Below the pieces are notes generated by a model. The model did no database searches. It was not told the origin of the DNA and saw only the letters and a program-made list of their open reading frames with translations. Positions 41,976 to 49,646 of a stretch of DNA of 64,000 nt are shown piece by piece. The stretch's first letter is position 1. Every line of letters starts with the position of its first letter. The position numbers and the translations under genes are program-made. The DNA comes from CAUZIR01 sp965250195 (lineage in GTDB: Bacteria; Chloroflexota; Dehalococcoidia; Lucifugimonadales; UBA2962), in NCBI GenBank assembly GCA_965250195.1, contig OZ252295.1:2356001-2420000 (forward strand). Direction: 5' to 3'.

Positions 41976-42121
41976 CGGCTGTCCCGATCATCGAGGCCGT
42001 CGAATGTCCGGAGCACGGCAAGGCGGTCTCGGTCGACGACATCTGCGAGATCTCCGGGGTCTGCGCCTATTGCTGCAAGGCCGGTGACAACCACGCCGGT
42101 CATTGCGAGGCGCCGGCTTGA
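41972..42121 (+). CDS. Small zinc-ribbon peptide
   Basis: 49 residues: MTAVPIIEAVECPEHGK, then DICEIS, CAYCCK and AGHC. Eight Cys/His residues are spaced as a compact zinc-binding fold. ATGA overlap with the preceding gene supports translation. Function unknown. Confidence 0.55.
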   Translation: MTAVPIIEAVECPEHGKAVSVDDICEISGVCAYCCKAGDNHAGHCEAPA

Positions 42122-42180
42122 GTCGATCGGGGACCGCCGTGTTAGCTTCCGCCCATGAATTGGGCAAGGAGGCGCACGCC

Positions 42181-42591
42181 ATGGACGACAAAGACCGAGG
42201 TCCCGACTACTCCAAGGAGATCGAGGAGGAGCGAGCACGATTCGCCGACATTGATGCGACTTGGCAACGATTGGTCGCCCTCGTCCGGCAGCAGTACGGA
42301 GACGACTATGGCCCTGAATACCTCGAGGGCATGGTCGTCGACACATGGAATCGAATCCGGGGGCCAGGCGAGCAGTCCGGCCCCAGCCGATACCGCAAAG
42401 CGGAAATCCCCACCCATCTCCGGACTCAAGTGTATGAGCGTGACCGCTACCGGTGCGTCTCCTGCGGCGATTACCACGACCTCACCGTCGACCACATCGT
42501 CCCTGAGAGCAAGGGCGGGCCGACCGAGCTCGACAACCTCCAGACCATGTGCCGGTCCTGCAACTCGAAAAAGGGGACCAAACCTGGATGA
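42181..42591 (+). CDS. HNH endonuclease
   Basis: 136 residues from ATG 42181 after AAGGAGG. C-terminal HNH module: RDRYRCVSCGDYHDLTVDHIVPESKGG..LDNLQTMCRSCNSKKG, with two CxxC zinc pairs and the D-H / N catalytic positions. The N-terminal 80 residues are helical. Located in the replication part of the early operon rather than beside terminase, so it is more likely a free-standing nuclease than the packaging cofactor. Confidence 0.9.
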   Translation: MDDKDRGPDYSKEIEEERARFADIDATWQRLVALVRQQYGDDYGPEYLEGMVVDTWNRIRGPGEQSGPSRYRKAEIPTHLRTQVYERDRYRCVSCGDYHDLTVDHIVPESKGGPTELDNLQTMCRSCNSKKGTKPG

Positions 42592-43520
42592 GTTGGAGGG
42601 CGACTGCTTGGGCGAAGGAGACCAGAGGGCATCGGAGCTACTCACAGAAGCTCGTGCTCATGATCCTGGCCGACTACCACAACACCGAGGCTGACTCGGC
42701 GTGGCCCAAGCAGGAGACCCTCGCTAACGACTGCGAAATGCCGGTCAGGACCCTCCAGCGATGCCTCAAGGGTTTGGAGGGCGACGGGTTCATTTCGATA
42801 CACCAGGGCAACCAGCACCGGCCTACTCAATACCTGCTGCTACTGGCGCATACACAGGAAGGCGAATCCGCCACTTCAGGTGCATCCGCCAATTTGGCGG
42901 ATGCACCTTCGGATGATGGGTCGCCTCCGCCACCTACGGCGGAAGCGGACGCAGATTCCGACCCAGTGAACCCGTCATCTGAGACAAGTGCATCCGCCAC
43001 TGGTGGCGCGGTGCATCCGCCACTAGAGACAAGTGCATCCGCCATATCCGACACCGACTCCTTATATGAACCTCCAAAGAACCGTCATGGAACCGCCAAT
43101 GAACGAGGGGGGAGCGCGCGCTCTGAAGAGTCGGCGTTACCAGATATGGCGGATGCAACTCTCGTCGATCCCGACACCGGAGAGGTAATCGAAGAGCCGG
43201 CCTGGCTGGCGACCCTCCGGTCGATAGATGGCTACCTGGCTGACGGAAGCCTCGACCTGGGGTTGCTGGCCTGGCAGGCCGAAAACGACATACCCGACGA
43301 GGTCCTCGAGAGTACCGCCGACGCTATGAAGTCGAAGATGCGGCTCAAGCGGCCGGGGATCTGGACTACCGGCCCGGGCAAAGAGTTCGTCGACCTGCGC
43401 CACGCCTTCCGCAACTGGGGGCGATCCGACGCGCGAAGACACCGCTCTAACGGTTCCGGCAACAGCGTGATCAAAGAGGGGGTCGCATCGAGCGGCACCC
43501 GCAGGGGCAGCCGATGGTAG
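42588..43520 (+). CDS. Putative replication initiator with internal origin
   Basis: 310 residues, ATGA-coupled to HNH. N-terminal winged-helix domain (WPKQETLANDCEMPVRTLQRCLKGLEGDGFI, about residues 35-75), a long Ser/Ala/Pro linker (residues 85-190), and a C-terminal domain (WLATLRSIDGYLADGSL, EVLESTADAMKSKMRLK). The layout mirrors lambda O and other phage initiators. The linker DNA carries at least seven copies of a 12-base iteron, one in a different reading frame, which argues for an origin within the gene. Confidence 0.8.
   Translation: MSWRATAWAKETRGHRSYSQKLVLMILADYHNTEADSAWPKQETLANDCEMPVRTLQRCLKGLEGDGFISIHQGNQHRPTQYLLLLAHTQEGESATSGASANLADAPSDDGSPPPPTAEADADSDPVNPSSETSASATGGAVHPPLETSASAISDTDSLYEPPKNRHGTANERGGSARSEESALPDMADATLVDPDTGEVIEEPAWLATLRSIDGYLADGSLDLGLLAWQAENDIPDEVLESTADAMKSKMRLKRPGIWTTGPGKEFVDLRHAFRNWGRSDARRHRSNGSGNSVIKEGVASSGTRRGSRW
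42862..43158. repeat. Iteron array: candidate phage replication origin
   Basis: Copies of GTGCATCCGCCA: direct at 42862 (GCGAATCCGCCA), 42880, 42988, 43011 and 43033; inverted at 42895-42906 and 43147-43158. The copies at 42880 and 42895 form a perfect 14-bp-arm palindrome (42879-42907). The cluster 42988/43011/43033 has 22-23-base spacing, two helical turns. A moderately AT-rich stretch follows (43044-43075). Confidence 0.8.
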
Positions 43521-43939
43521 AGCGCAGCGGCATGCCCGCCGGCGCCGTTCGCCCTGACGACGTCGTTGACGTCGCCGACGTGTTGAAGCTAACCGAGGCG
43601 GAGTTCCAGGCGCAGATCGTCGAGTTTGCCCAGGTCCGCAGCTGGCGCCACTACCACACCCACGACTCCCAACGGTCGGCGGATGGCTTCCCCGACCTGG
43701 TGCTGGTCCGGTTCGGCCGGCTCATCTTCGCCGAGCTCAAAACGGCGACCGGCAGGGTCAACATCCACCAGTGGGACTGGCTCACAGATTTGTCCGTGAC
43801 AACCGCCGAGACGTACCTATGGCGGCCGGACGACTGGAACGAGATCGTCACGCTCTTGAGCCACGAGATCCTGGCCGACGCCGTTGCTGAGCTCGGTTCC
43901 GAGCCCGGCTTCGCCCGGACGCTGCAGGCGATGCGATGA
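43514..43939 (+). CDS. VRR-NUC domain nuclease
   Basis: 141 residues. PD-(D/E)xK-type VRR-NUC fold: Glu in LTEAEFQAQIVEFA, then GFPDLVLVRFGRLIFAELKT with Asp and Glu-x-Lys, then QWDWL. Likely a Holliday-junction or structure-specific nuclease in phage recombination. Overlaps the initiator gene by 7 bases and the PolX-like gene by 4. Confidence 0.88.
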   Translation: MVERSGMPAGAVRPDDVVDVADVLKLTEAEFQAQIVEFAQVRSWRHYHTHDSQRSADGFPDLVLVRFGRLIFAELKTATGRVNIHQWDWLTDLSVTTAETYLWRPDDWNEIVTLLSHEILADAVAELGSEPGFARTLQAMR

Positions 43940-44556
43940 CCGAGACGAAGGTCCGCTACCAGCTGGTCGACGCCGAGTACACGGCCGAGATCCTGGTTGG
44001 GCTGATCGGCCCGTACTGCGAGCGTATCGAGATAGCGGGCAGCATCCGCCGGCGCCGTCCGGATGTCGGGGACATGGAGCTCGTGTGCATCCCAAAAACC
44101 GAAACCAGGGCAGATATAGATTCAGGCGACCAGGCCATACTTTTCGATTTCGCACCTGCGGAGCCGGTAGAGGTCGACCTCCTGCACGAGTTCCTGACCG
44201 ACTTAGTGGATCGCGACGTCGGGATTCTCAGCCACCGCCTGGACTCCCGCGGCCGTAAGACGTTCGGGAAGCTGAACAAGAACCTGGTGCACGACCCGTC
44301 CGGCATCCCCGTGGACGTGTTCGCCACCACCCCGCAGAACTGGGGCATGGCCATGTTCGTCCGGACCGGCCCGAAGGAGTGGGTGAAGCGGGCGATGATG
44401 CGGTTTATCGCCCTCGGCCACCGTGGTCACGCTTCCGCTGGCGTCACGGTGAATTCGAAGGACCCTGCCGAGCGGCAGGATATCGATTGCCCGACCGAGC
44501 AGAGAGTTTTCGATTTGCTCGAGTGGCGATGGCGGGATCCGGAGCACCGGCTGTGA
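43936..44556 (+). CDS. PolX-like nucleotidyltransferase (DNA polymerase beta family)
   Basis: 206 residues. Palm-domain signature: EIAGSIRRRRPDVGDMELVCIP (Gly-Ser motif, Asp and Glu metal ligands) and the third acid in GIPVDVFATTPQNWGMAMFVRTGP, then a PolX thumb-like end. Lacks the 8-kDa and fingers domains of full PolX enzymes, so it is a minimal form. May fill gaps or process ends during phage replication. Confidence 0.85.
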   Translation: MTETKVRYQLVDAEYTAEILVGLIGPYCERIEIAGSIRRRRPDVGDMELVCIPKTETRADIDSGDQAILFDFAPAEPVEVDLLHEFLTDLVDRDVGILSHRLDSRGRKTFGKLNKNLVHDPSGIPVDVFATTPQNWGMAMFVRTGPKEWVKRAMMRFIALGHRGHASAGVTVNSKDPAERQDIDCPTEQRVFDLLEWRWRDPEHRL

Positions 44557-44837
44557 CCCAGGTCACCTCCACCCCGTTGATGCGGAACGGGACTCCGTTC
44601 CCCCCGGAGAGCCGGCACCACGATCGGCGATTTGACGCCTTCAAGCGGACGCTTAACCGGGCTAATAGCCGCGGCCACGTGTTTGGGCGCTCCATGGACC
44701 GGTACGCCCCCATTCACTCGCGGTGCTGCCTCAAATGCGACGGCCGATCATTCCTCTTCGAAAACAAGGACGGCTGGTTCGAGTTCCACGAGCCGCCCCT
44801 GCTGCTAATGCAGCGATGCCCCGGTGAGCAGACTTGA
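44553..44837 (+). CDS. Small Cys-containing hypothetical protein
   Basis: 94 residues from GTG (GTGA overlap). Basic N-terminal half, then CCLKCDGRSFLFENKDGW and a late Cys, a likely zinc knuckle. No family recognised. Confidence 0.55.
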   Translation: MTQVTSTPLMRNGTPFPPESRHHDRRFDAFKRTLNRANSRGHVFGRSMDRYAPIHSRCCLKCDGRSFLFENKDGWFEFHEPPLLLMQRCPGEQT

Positions 44838-45181
44838 TGGTCGAAGCCGCGCAGCAACTCAGCCTGCTGGACTCGGGCCGGGCCCGGGATCTCGGCATGG
44901 GAGTGGCCAATGCCTACGCCCATGCGGCGTGGAAGCTCGCGGCCGACCGGGCCATCGAGGCATGCGCCGGGGTCAACGAGTACTTCATCTCTGACGATGT
45001 CCACCCGTTCATCCCTAACGACTTTCGGACCCACAACCTCAGGGCCCTGGGTCCACGGCTCCTGGCTGCCCAGAGGGTTGGCCTGATCACGCCGGCGGGC
45101 TACACCAGGACCTCCCGGACGTCCGCCCACCGGACGCCCGTCACCCGTTGGCGATCGCTAATCTTTAGGAGGGCCGCCTGA
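44837..45181 (+). CDS. Hypothetical protein with winged-helix-like C-terminus
   Basis: 114 residues from ATG 44837 (TGATG coupling). Segment IPNDFRTHNLRALGPRLLAAQRVGLITPAGYTRTSR..PVTRWRSL is a pattern seen in many early phage proteins and looks like a small winged helix, possibly DNA-binding. Function unknown. Confidence 0.6.
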   Translation: MVEAAQQLSLLDSGRARDLGMGVANAYAHAAWKLAADRAIEACAGVNEYFISDDVHPFIPNDFRTHNLRALGPRLLAAQRVGLITPAGYTRTSRTSAHRTPVTRWRSLIFRRAA

Positions 45182-45381
45182 TGTCTCTGCTCAACCGCAA
45201 GTGCTGGCGATGCTCCGGCCAGCTGAAGGCGGAATACGACGAGTTCGGGCCACGGGTGCACTGCCTCAACTGCGGTTGGGACGACCCGAAGGTCCAGTCC
45301 CGGCCGTCGCCGGATAGGTCGACGGTGATGGAGATCGTGTGCGAGCCGCTAACTCCTGCCGGCAAGGCTGTCGCCCTGTGA
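45181..45381 (+). CDS. Small zinc-ribbon protein
   Basis: 66 residues: CWRCSG and CLNCGW form a classical CxxC-CxxC zinc ribbon (residues 8-40). AGGAGGG upstream; the single-base overlap with the previous stop suggests coupling. Confidence 0.6.
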   Translation: MSLLNRKCWRCSGQLKAEYDEFGPRVHCLNCGWDDPKVQSRPSPDRSTVMEIVCEPLTPAGKAVAL

Positions 45382-45563
45382 TCACCGAACGCCAGCTGCT
45401 CGACCAGGTCACGACTGACTTTGCCGCCTTCCGCGCAAACGTCCGGGAGGCCCTGCATCCGTTCCGCACCCTCGGGGCGAGCACGTCCGAAGCCGACATC
45501 GTCGAGGCAGTCAAAGAGGCGGTGGCCATAGCCACCAACGAGAGCGAGGAGACGTCCGAATGA
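45378..45563 (+). CDS. Small acidic hypothetical protein
   Basis: 61 residues from GTG (GTGA overlap). Predicted mostly helical (LLDQVTTDFAAFRANVREAL, EADIVEAVKEAVAIA). No family recognised. Confidence 0.5.
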   Translation: MITERQLLDQVTTDFAAFRANVREALHPFRTLGASTSEADIVEAVKEAVAIATNESEETSE

Positions 45564-46036
45564 ACTACCGATTTACCAGCGTGCTGCTAAAGCCCGGGTC
45601 CATGAAATGGGAGGAGGGCAGCGAGACCAGGGCCCGGCATACGGCCATCATCAAGTTCGAGGTGCCCGACATGGCGTTCGGCGAGCTGTCGCACCTGATG
45701 GCCCAGGCGGTCAACGAGCACCCCGTCACGGTGGAGATCAAGACGCAGCAGGCGTCGTTCGAGGACGTCGACCAACAGGGCATGCTCGACCCACCGGCTG
45801 ACCCCGGCACGAACGGGACCAAGCCCAACCCGGCGCCGGGCATGTTCGAGGGATCCGGCCGTCGGACTAGCGAGTGGTCTGTGATCCAGCTCGAGGAGCT
45901 GGTGCCGACTCTCACGAAGGAGGATCTCGAGTACCTGACCAGGTCCGAGCGGGCGGACAAACAAAGGGTGACGGCGCTGGAGGTACTGCGGGAGGGCGAA
46001 GAGCAGCTCGCGGCCCGGGACGGAGCTCAGGCGTGA
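45560..46036 (+). CDS. Hypothetical early phage protein
   Basis: 158 residues. Beta-rich N-terminal part (YRFTSVLLKPGSMKW, HTAIIKFEVPDMAFGELSHLMAQAV), Pro/Gly linker, helical C-terminus (EDLEYLTRSERADKQRVTALEVLR). ATGA overlap upstream, GTGA overlap downstream. Confidence 0.55.
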   Translation: MNYRFTSVLLKPGSMKWEEGSETRARHTAIIKFEVPDMAFGELSHLMAQAVNEHPVTVEIKTQQASFEDVDQQGMLDPPADPGTNGTKPNPAPGMFEGSGRRTSEWSVIQLEELVPTLTKEDLEYLTRSERADKQRVTALEVLREGEEQLAARDGAQA

Positions 46037-46644
46037 CCACAATCACGCCCGATAGGGTCACCTGTCTCCGCTGCAAAGGCGAATTGGATAAGGTCGGCCT
46101 GGCCAATAACCACCAGGCATGCTCCAGCTGCCGTCATCGAGCGCGCCAGAAGCGAAAAGCGATCTACGCCGGTCGACTGCAGGAGGGTCTTTGCCCGGGC
46201 TGCGGTGGCCAGCGCGATCTGGCCGGGATGCAATGCTCGGACTGCCGATCGCGGAACCGTGTCAGCCAAAGGGAGAACCGGACCACAGCTAAGGCGACCG
46301 CCTACCAGAACGCGTACATCGCCAGGAACCGGGCTCGCGGCACGTGTGGCTACTGTGGCGGCCGGCTCGAGTCCGGGTACCGGATGTGTGCTGGCTGCCG
46401 GCAGCGGCGCCGGGAAGACTACCACCGCGATCCGATCGGCCATCGTCTGAGAGCACTAGAGCGCGGATACAACAAGCCCCGGCCATCTCAGCTGTGCGTG
46501 TACTGCGGAGCGGCATCAACCAGGTGCATCCCGGGCTGCGGAAAGATGATGGCGCTCCACCACCGGGGGGACGGCTGCCACGCGACCTGCAAGTGTGGCC
46601 GGCAGCGAGCTATCGAGATCCGAGTGCTCGAGGGCGCGGCATGA
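46033..46644 (+). CDS. Cys-rich multi-zinc-ribbon protein
   Basis: 203 residues from GTG 46033. At least four zinc-binding pairs: CLRC/CSSC, CPGC/CSDC, CGYC/CAGC and CVYC with following Cys/His (CIPGC, HHRGDGC, CKC). Basic linkers between modules suggest nucleic-acid or RNA binding. Coupled to the PP-loop enzyme by ATGA. No family assigned. Confidence 0.7.
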   Translation: MTTITPDRVTCLRCKGELDKVGLANNHQACSSCRHRARQKRKAIYAGRLQEGLCPGCGGQRDLAGMQCSDCRSRNRVSQRENRTTAKATAYQNAYIARNRARGTCGYCGGRLESGYRMCAGCRQRRREDYHRDPIGHRLRALERGYNKPRPSQLCVYCGAASTRCIPGCGKMMALHHRGDGCHATCKCGRQRAIEIRVLEGAA

Positions 46645-47423
46645 AGGGCCTAATCAACACCGGAGTCGAGACGATCCGAACTGCCATCGAAGAGCACGAT
46701 CCGATCAAGGTGTTCGCCCTCGTTTCAGGCGGCTACGACTCGACTACGGCAGCGCATCTCTCGGCAGTCCATGGGCCGCGCGTCGACGCCATTGTCCACG
46801 TGAACACCGGAATTGGGGTCGAAGAGACCCGCGAGCACGTCCGCGAGTACTCGCGGGTGATGGAACTCCCCCTGATCGAGAAATTCCCGCCCAAGCGGTA
46901 CGAGGACCTGGTCCTCCAATACGGTTTCCCGGGCCCAGCGGCCCATCGGTATATGTACAGCTGGCTGAAGGAGCGGGCGCTCCGCCAGGTGCGTCGGGAA
47001 GCTCAGGACGGAACCCGCCGCCGGGTCATGTTCCTGACCGGCGTCAGGACGTCGGAGTCGGTCAGAAGGATGGGCCGAGTGGAGCCTGTCAATCGGGATG
47101 GCAACACCGTTTGGGTGGCTCCGATCAGGGACTTCACCAAGCCTGACGTCCTGGACTACCGACAACGGTTCGGCCTGCCCCCCAACGAGGTGGTGACAGC
47201 TCTGGGGATGAGTGGTGAGTGCTTGTGTGGGGCGTTCTCGAAGCCAGGAGAACTCGACCGGATCGGAGCGCACTTCCCCGACGTCGAGGCACGAATCCGG
47301 CGCCTTGAATCGGTTGCCCACAGTGCGGGCGTAAAGAGTTGCCATTGGGGACCCCAAAGTAGCCGGCAGATTCGGGAGTCCGTCGGCCAGATGTGCGAAG
47401 GGTGCCAGGGGACAGCTGCATGA
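46641..47423 (+). CDS. PP-loop ATPase of the PAPS reductase family
   Basis: 260 residues from ATG 46641. PP-loop FALVSGGYDSTTAAHL near the start, VHVNTGIGVEETREHV, MFLTGVRTSESVRRMG, then ECLCGAF, VKSCHW and MCEGC, Cys that could hold an Fe-S cluster. Phage members of this family (DndC/PAPS-reductase-like) adenylate or reduce sulfur-linked substrates; the reaction here is unknown. Nucleic acid thiolation or sulfur-based modification is a reasonable hypothesis. Confidence 0.82.
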   Translation: MKGLINTGVETIRTAIEEHDPIKVFALVSGGYDSTTAAHLSAVHGPRVDAIVHVNTGIGVEETREHVREYSRVMELPLIEKFPPKRYEDLVLQYGFPGPAAHRYMYSWLKERALRQVRREAQDGTRRRVMFLTGVRTSESVRRMGRVEPVNRDGNTVWVAPIRDFTKPDVLDYRQRFGLPPNEVVTALGMSGECLCGAFSKPGELDRIGAHFPDVEARIRRLESVAHSAGVKSCHWGPQSSRQIRESVGQMCEGCQGTAA

Positions 47424-48361
47424 ACTCCGTCGCCTTCAAGGAAGCCCGGGCCCGCCTTCTGGGCGACCTGCCGCCCACCAATGTTGGAGCGCCGGCGCTC
47501 AGTTGGCTCATCGCCCACGAGGAAGACGTCCTGGCGGTGTGGCGACACAAGGGCAACGCCGTGGAGACGGCCCATTTCCTCGGGATCCTGGAGGTGACGT
47601 TCGCCGATTGGCGCATCCACCACCTAGCCCCTAATGACGACCCAGGCGACATAGCTCGGACGTCGGTCAACGGCGCTGGTGCCGGTGCCGGTGAAACCCT
47701 CGCGGACGCCGAGCCGAAGCCGGAACCAGGAGCGGAAGTCGAGCCGAGTCAGAACCCGCTAGGAATGACTCCGGACGAAACCTACCTGTGGGCCATGCGA
47801 GACGACCGGGGCGCGGAAAAGATCTCGGTTTGGCTGGATCGGCACCGCGAGCGATTGATCGAAATCATCGGGAGCCTGGGACCCACCCGGACTGCAGCGC
47901 TCCTCGATATTTCGGAGCCGAGTCTAAGCGCTTGGAGGAAGGACAACGGCATGAGGATATTCGGGATTGGAGAAAAGTCGGTCGCGGCCAAGACGGAGGA
48001 TCCGCCGGCGGCGACCATCGGCGACTCGCCTCCGGAGGTCGTGAAGGTCGGCCTTGTAGTCGAAGAAACGAACGGCCACATCGACCTGGCCGATGCAGCG
48101 CCGCCGGACGCGCCGTTCAAGGGCCACGTCGATAACGAGAGCTACGTCATGGGCGGCCAGTACCGGTACGAGATCCCGCTGGTGGTGAGCGCGCTCCTGC
48201 TCCAGCTGCCGGCGTTCGACAACGCGCCGTCGCTGGTGGCTGGCCGAGAACGTGTCCCCGGCAAGCCCCTATGGTCGAGGCACGAGCTCGACTTTTGGCT
48301 GGAAACGATGCGCCACGCGCTCGAGATCGTGTACGACGTGACGGAAGACGAGGAGGGATAA
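47420..48361 (+). CDS. Hypothetical protein with two helix-turn-helix-like segments
   Basis: 313 residues from ATG 47420 (ATGA). Two HTH-like repeats: DVLAVWRHKGNAVETAHFLGILEVTFADWR and RLIEIIGSLGPTRTAALLDISEPSLSAWRKD, separated by a Gly/Pro/Glu linker, then a C-terminal domain (YRYEIPLVVSALLLQLPAF..LWSRHELDFWLETMRHALEIVYD). Possibly a regulator of late genes, judged only by position at the end of the early operon. Confidence 0.6.
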   Translation: MNSVAFKEARARLLGDLPPTNVGAPALSWLIAHEEDVLAVWRHKGNAVETAHFLGILEVTFADWRIHHLAPNDDPGDIARTSVNGAGAGAGETLADAEPKPEPGAEVEPSQNPLGMTPDETYLWAMRDDRGAEKISVWLDRHRERLIEIIGSLGPTRTAALLDISEPSLSAWRKDNGMRIFGIGEKSVAAKTEDPPAATIGDSPPEVVKVGLVVEETNGHIDLADAAPPDAPFKGHVDNESYVMGGQYRYEIPLVVSALLLQLPAFDNAPSLVAGRERVPGKPLWSRHELDFWLETMRHALEIVYDVTEDEEG

Positions 48362-48374
48362 CGACCATACCTTT

Positions 48375-48412
48375 GCGTGTTTTGCAACCTCCCGGGAGGT
48401 CTCGAAACGCGC
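48375..48412. other. Palindromic structure between early operon segments
   Basis: A perfect 14-base palindrome ACCTCCCGGGAGGT (48387-48400) nested in a longer imperfect stem (GCGTGTTT / AAACGCGC). No T-run, so it is not a standard terminator; could be a protein-binding site or mRNA structure. Confidence 0.4.
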
Positions 48413-48464
48413 AATCCCCACGAGGAGGCAGCCTGATTGGGAAAGGCGCATTCAGGAGGCCAAG

Positions 48465-48773
48465 ATGAAAAACATAGCGAAGCTCCTGGGGACGTTGCCC
48501 CTGGGGAAGATTTGGGACCTGGTCATCGACCTGGCCCTACCGCAGATCGAAAAGCGCATCCAGCGCCGCGTCGGCGCCAGGGTCCAGGACTCGGAACTCG
48601 TCGAGGTGGCCACCAAGGCGATCCGCCTGGTGGTCGTCGACTGGCCTGCCATGTACGGCCCGATCCTCCAGACGGAAAGCCGGCGCGAGGAGGCGGCCCA
48701 GACGGCGGAGCAGTTCGGCGAAGCCCTGGCGGCGGAGATCCGGTCGCGGCCCGTCGTTAACAGGCCCAGTTGA
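48465..48773 (+). CDS. Small helical phage protein
   Basis: 102 residues: an amphipathic N-terminus (KIWDLVIDLALPQIEKRIQRRV) and a helical middle and end. AGGAGG lies 8 bases before the ATG. Next to a lipoprotein gene; unknown function, possibly membrane-associated. Confidence 0.55.
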   Translation: MKNIAKLLGTLPLGKIWDLVIDLALPQIEKRIQRRVGARVQDSELVEVATKAIRLVVVDWPAMYGPILQTESRREEAAQTAEQFGEALAAEIRSRPVVNRPS

Positions 48774-49096
48774 TGCTGGCGCGAGCAACGGTCGTTGTAC
48801 TCGCTCTCGGGGCTGTGGTGGCACTCGCGATCGCCAGCTGCTCGTCTGAGCCTTCAGCACCGCCCGAGCCAACTCCAACGCCGGAGCCCATCGTGGTGGT
48901 GCCCCTGGCCCCAGACGAGCCCCCGGACATTCACTATTACCGCGATGCCGTTAGAGGGGTCTCGTGTTGGGTCATCGACCAGGGCGAGTGGGGCACCATG
49001 AGCTGCATGCCCGACTGGACCGTGCCGGGGTGGGCGCACCTGTTCACCAACCAGGGCCCGGGCGGTTCGACGATCGGCGGGGGGTCAGTTCCGTAG
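48773..49096 (+). CDS. Small phage lipoprotein
   Basis: 107 residues from ATG 48773 overlapping the previous stop by one base. Lipoprotein signal (TVVVLALGAVVALAIASC), Pro/Glu linker, then a short domain with two Cys (VSCWVI, MSCMPDW). Could be a spanin-like or exclusion lipoprotein, but the position before terminase is unusual for lysis genes. Confidence 0.65.
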   Translation: MLARATVVVLALGAVVALAIASCSSEPSAPPEPTPTPEPIVVVPLAPDEPPDIHYYRDAVRGVSCWVIDQGEWGTMSCMPDWTVPGWAHLFTNQGPGGSTIGGGSVP

Positions 49097-49258
49097 ATGG
49101 CCGTTGTGCTCCAGGTATCCAACGACGAGGACCCAGAGTAATGCCACAACGATGAATAAAGGGATTGGCAACACCACCCACGCGATGACTGCGAGACCGA
49201 TGGTAATCGCCATGATTGTCGAGACAGGGAAGGATTCGGCTAGTTCACGTAAGTCCAT
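49085..49258 (-). CDS. Small two-helix membrane protein on the opposite strand
   Basis: 57 residues, too short for ordinary gene calls. Start ATG 49258 has AGGAGGTG 3-4 bases upstream. After MDLRELAESF come two adjacent hydrophobic helices (TIMAITIGLAVIAWVVL and LFIVVALLWVLVVGYL) and a polar tail. It converges with the lipoprotein gene, overlapping by 12 bases, and is the only minus-strand gene in the rightward part of the prophage. Likely an independently expressed moron; function unknown. Confidence 0.65.
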   Translation of the reverse strand: MDLRELAESFPVSTIMAITIGLAVIAWVVLPIPLFIVVALLWVLVVGYLEHNGHLRN

Positions 49259-49389
49259 GGACACCTCCTATCAATAACAACGTAGCTGAAGGCCGGGTAC
49301 CTGCATAGCTGGCACACGTGTTGACGGCCTAAAGACAATGGAGAGCGAAGGTGTAGAACGGATGATCCTAACGAAAGGAGGTAGCAGAC

Positions 49390-49644
49390 ATGGAAGCACC
49401 GCAAATCGGCGAGCTGGTGACGTTCGTTGACCAACGTGGTCGGGCAAGGCCCGCCCTCGTGACGGCCAACCACGAGCCTCATCGGCACGACGGCTCCATC
49501 AACGTGGTTTTCGTTTCGGACGACGAGACGCGCCACGATGACTATGGTCGCCAAACCGAGCGCGAAACCAGCGTTGTCCACAAGGGCAATCAGGGCGCGC
49601 CCGGATTCTATTGGCTCCACGGCCAGGTCGAGCTAGTCACGTAG
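49390..49644 (+). CDS. Conserved-type small phage protein
   Basis: 84 residues with AAAGGAGG upstream. IGELVTFVDQRGRARPALVTA, INVVFVSDDE, DYGRQTERETSVVHKG and FYWL match a pattern I associate with actinobacterial and related phages. Function unknown. The long antisense frame across it has no ribosome-binding site. Confidence 0.65.
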   Translation: MEAPQIGELVTFVDQRGRARPALVTANHEPHRHDGSINVVFVSDDETRHDDYGRQTERETSVVHKGNQGAPGFYWLHGQVELVT

Positions 49645-49646
49645 CC

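Noticed and set aside
42862..43060. Iterons as simple coding repeats or a CRISPR array
   Set aside because: Copies are in two orientations and two codon frames with short uneven spacing; repeat units of 12 bases do not fit CRISPR.
49240..49620. 126-codon minus-strand frame opposite the small phage gene at 49390
   Set aside because: No ribosome-binding site, while the plus-strand gene has AAAGGAGG and a familiar phage pattern.
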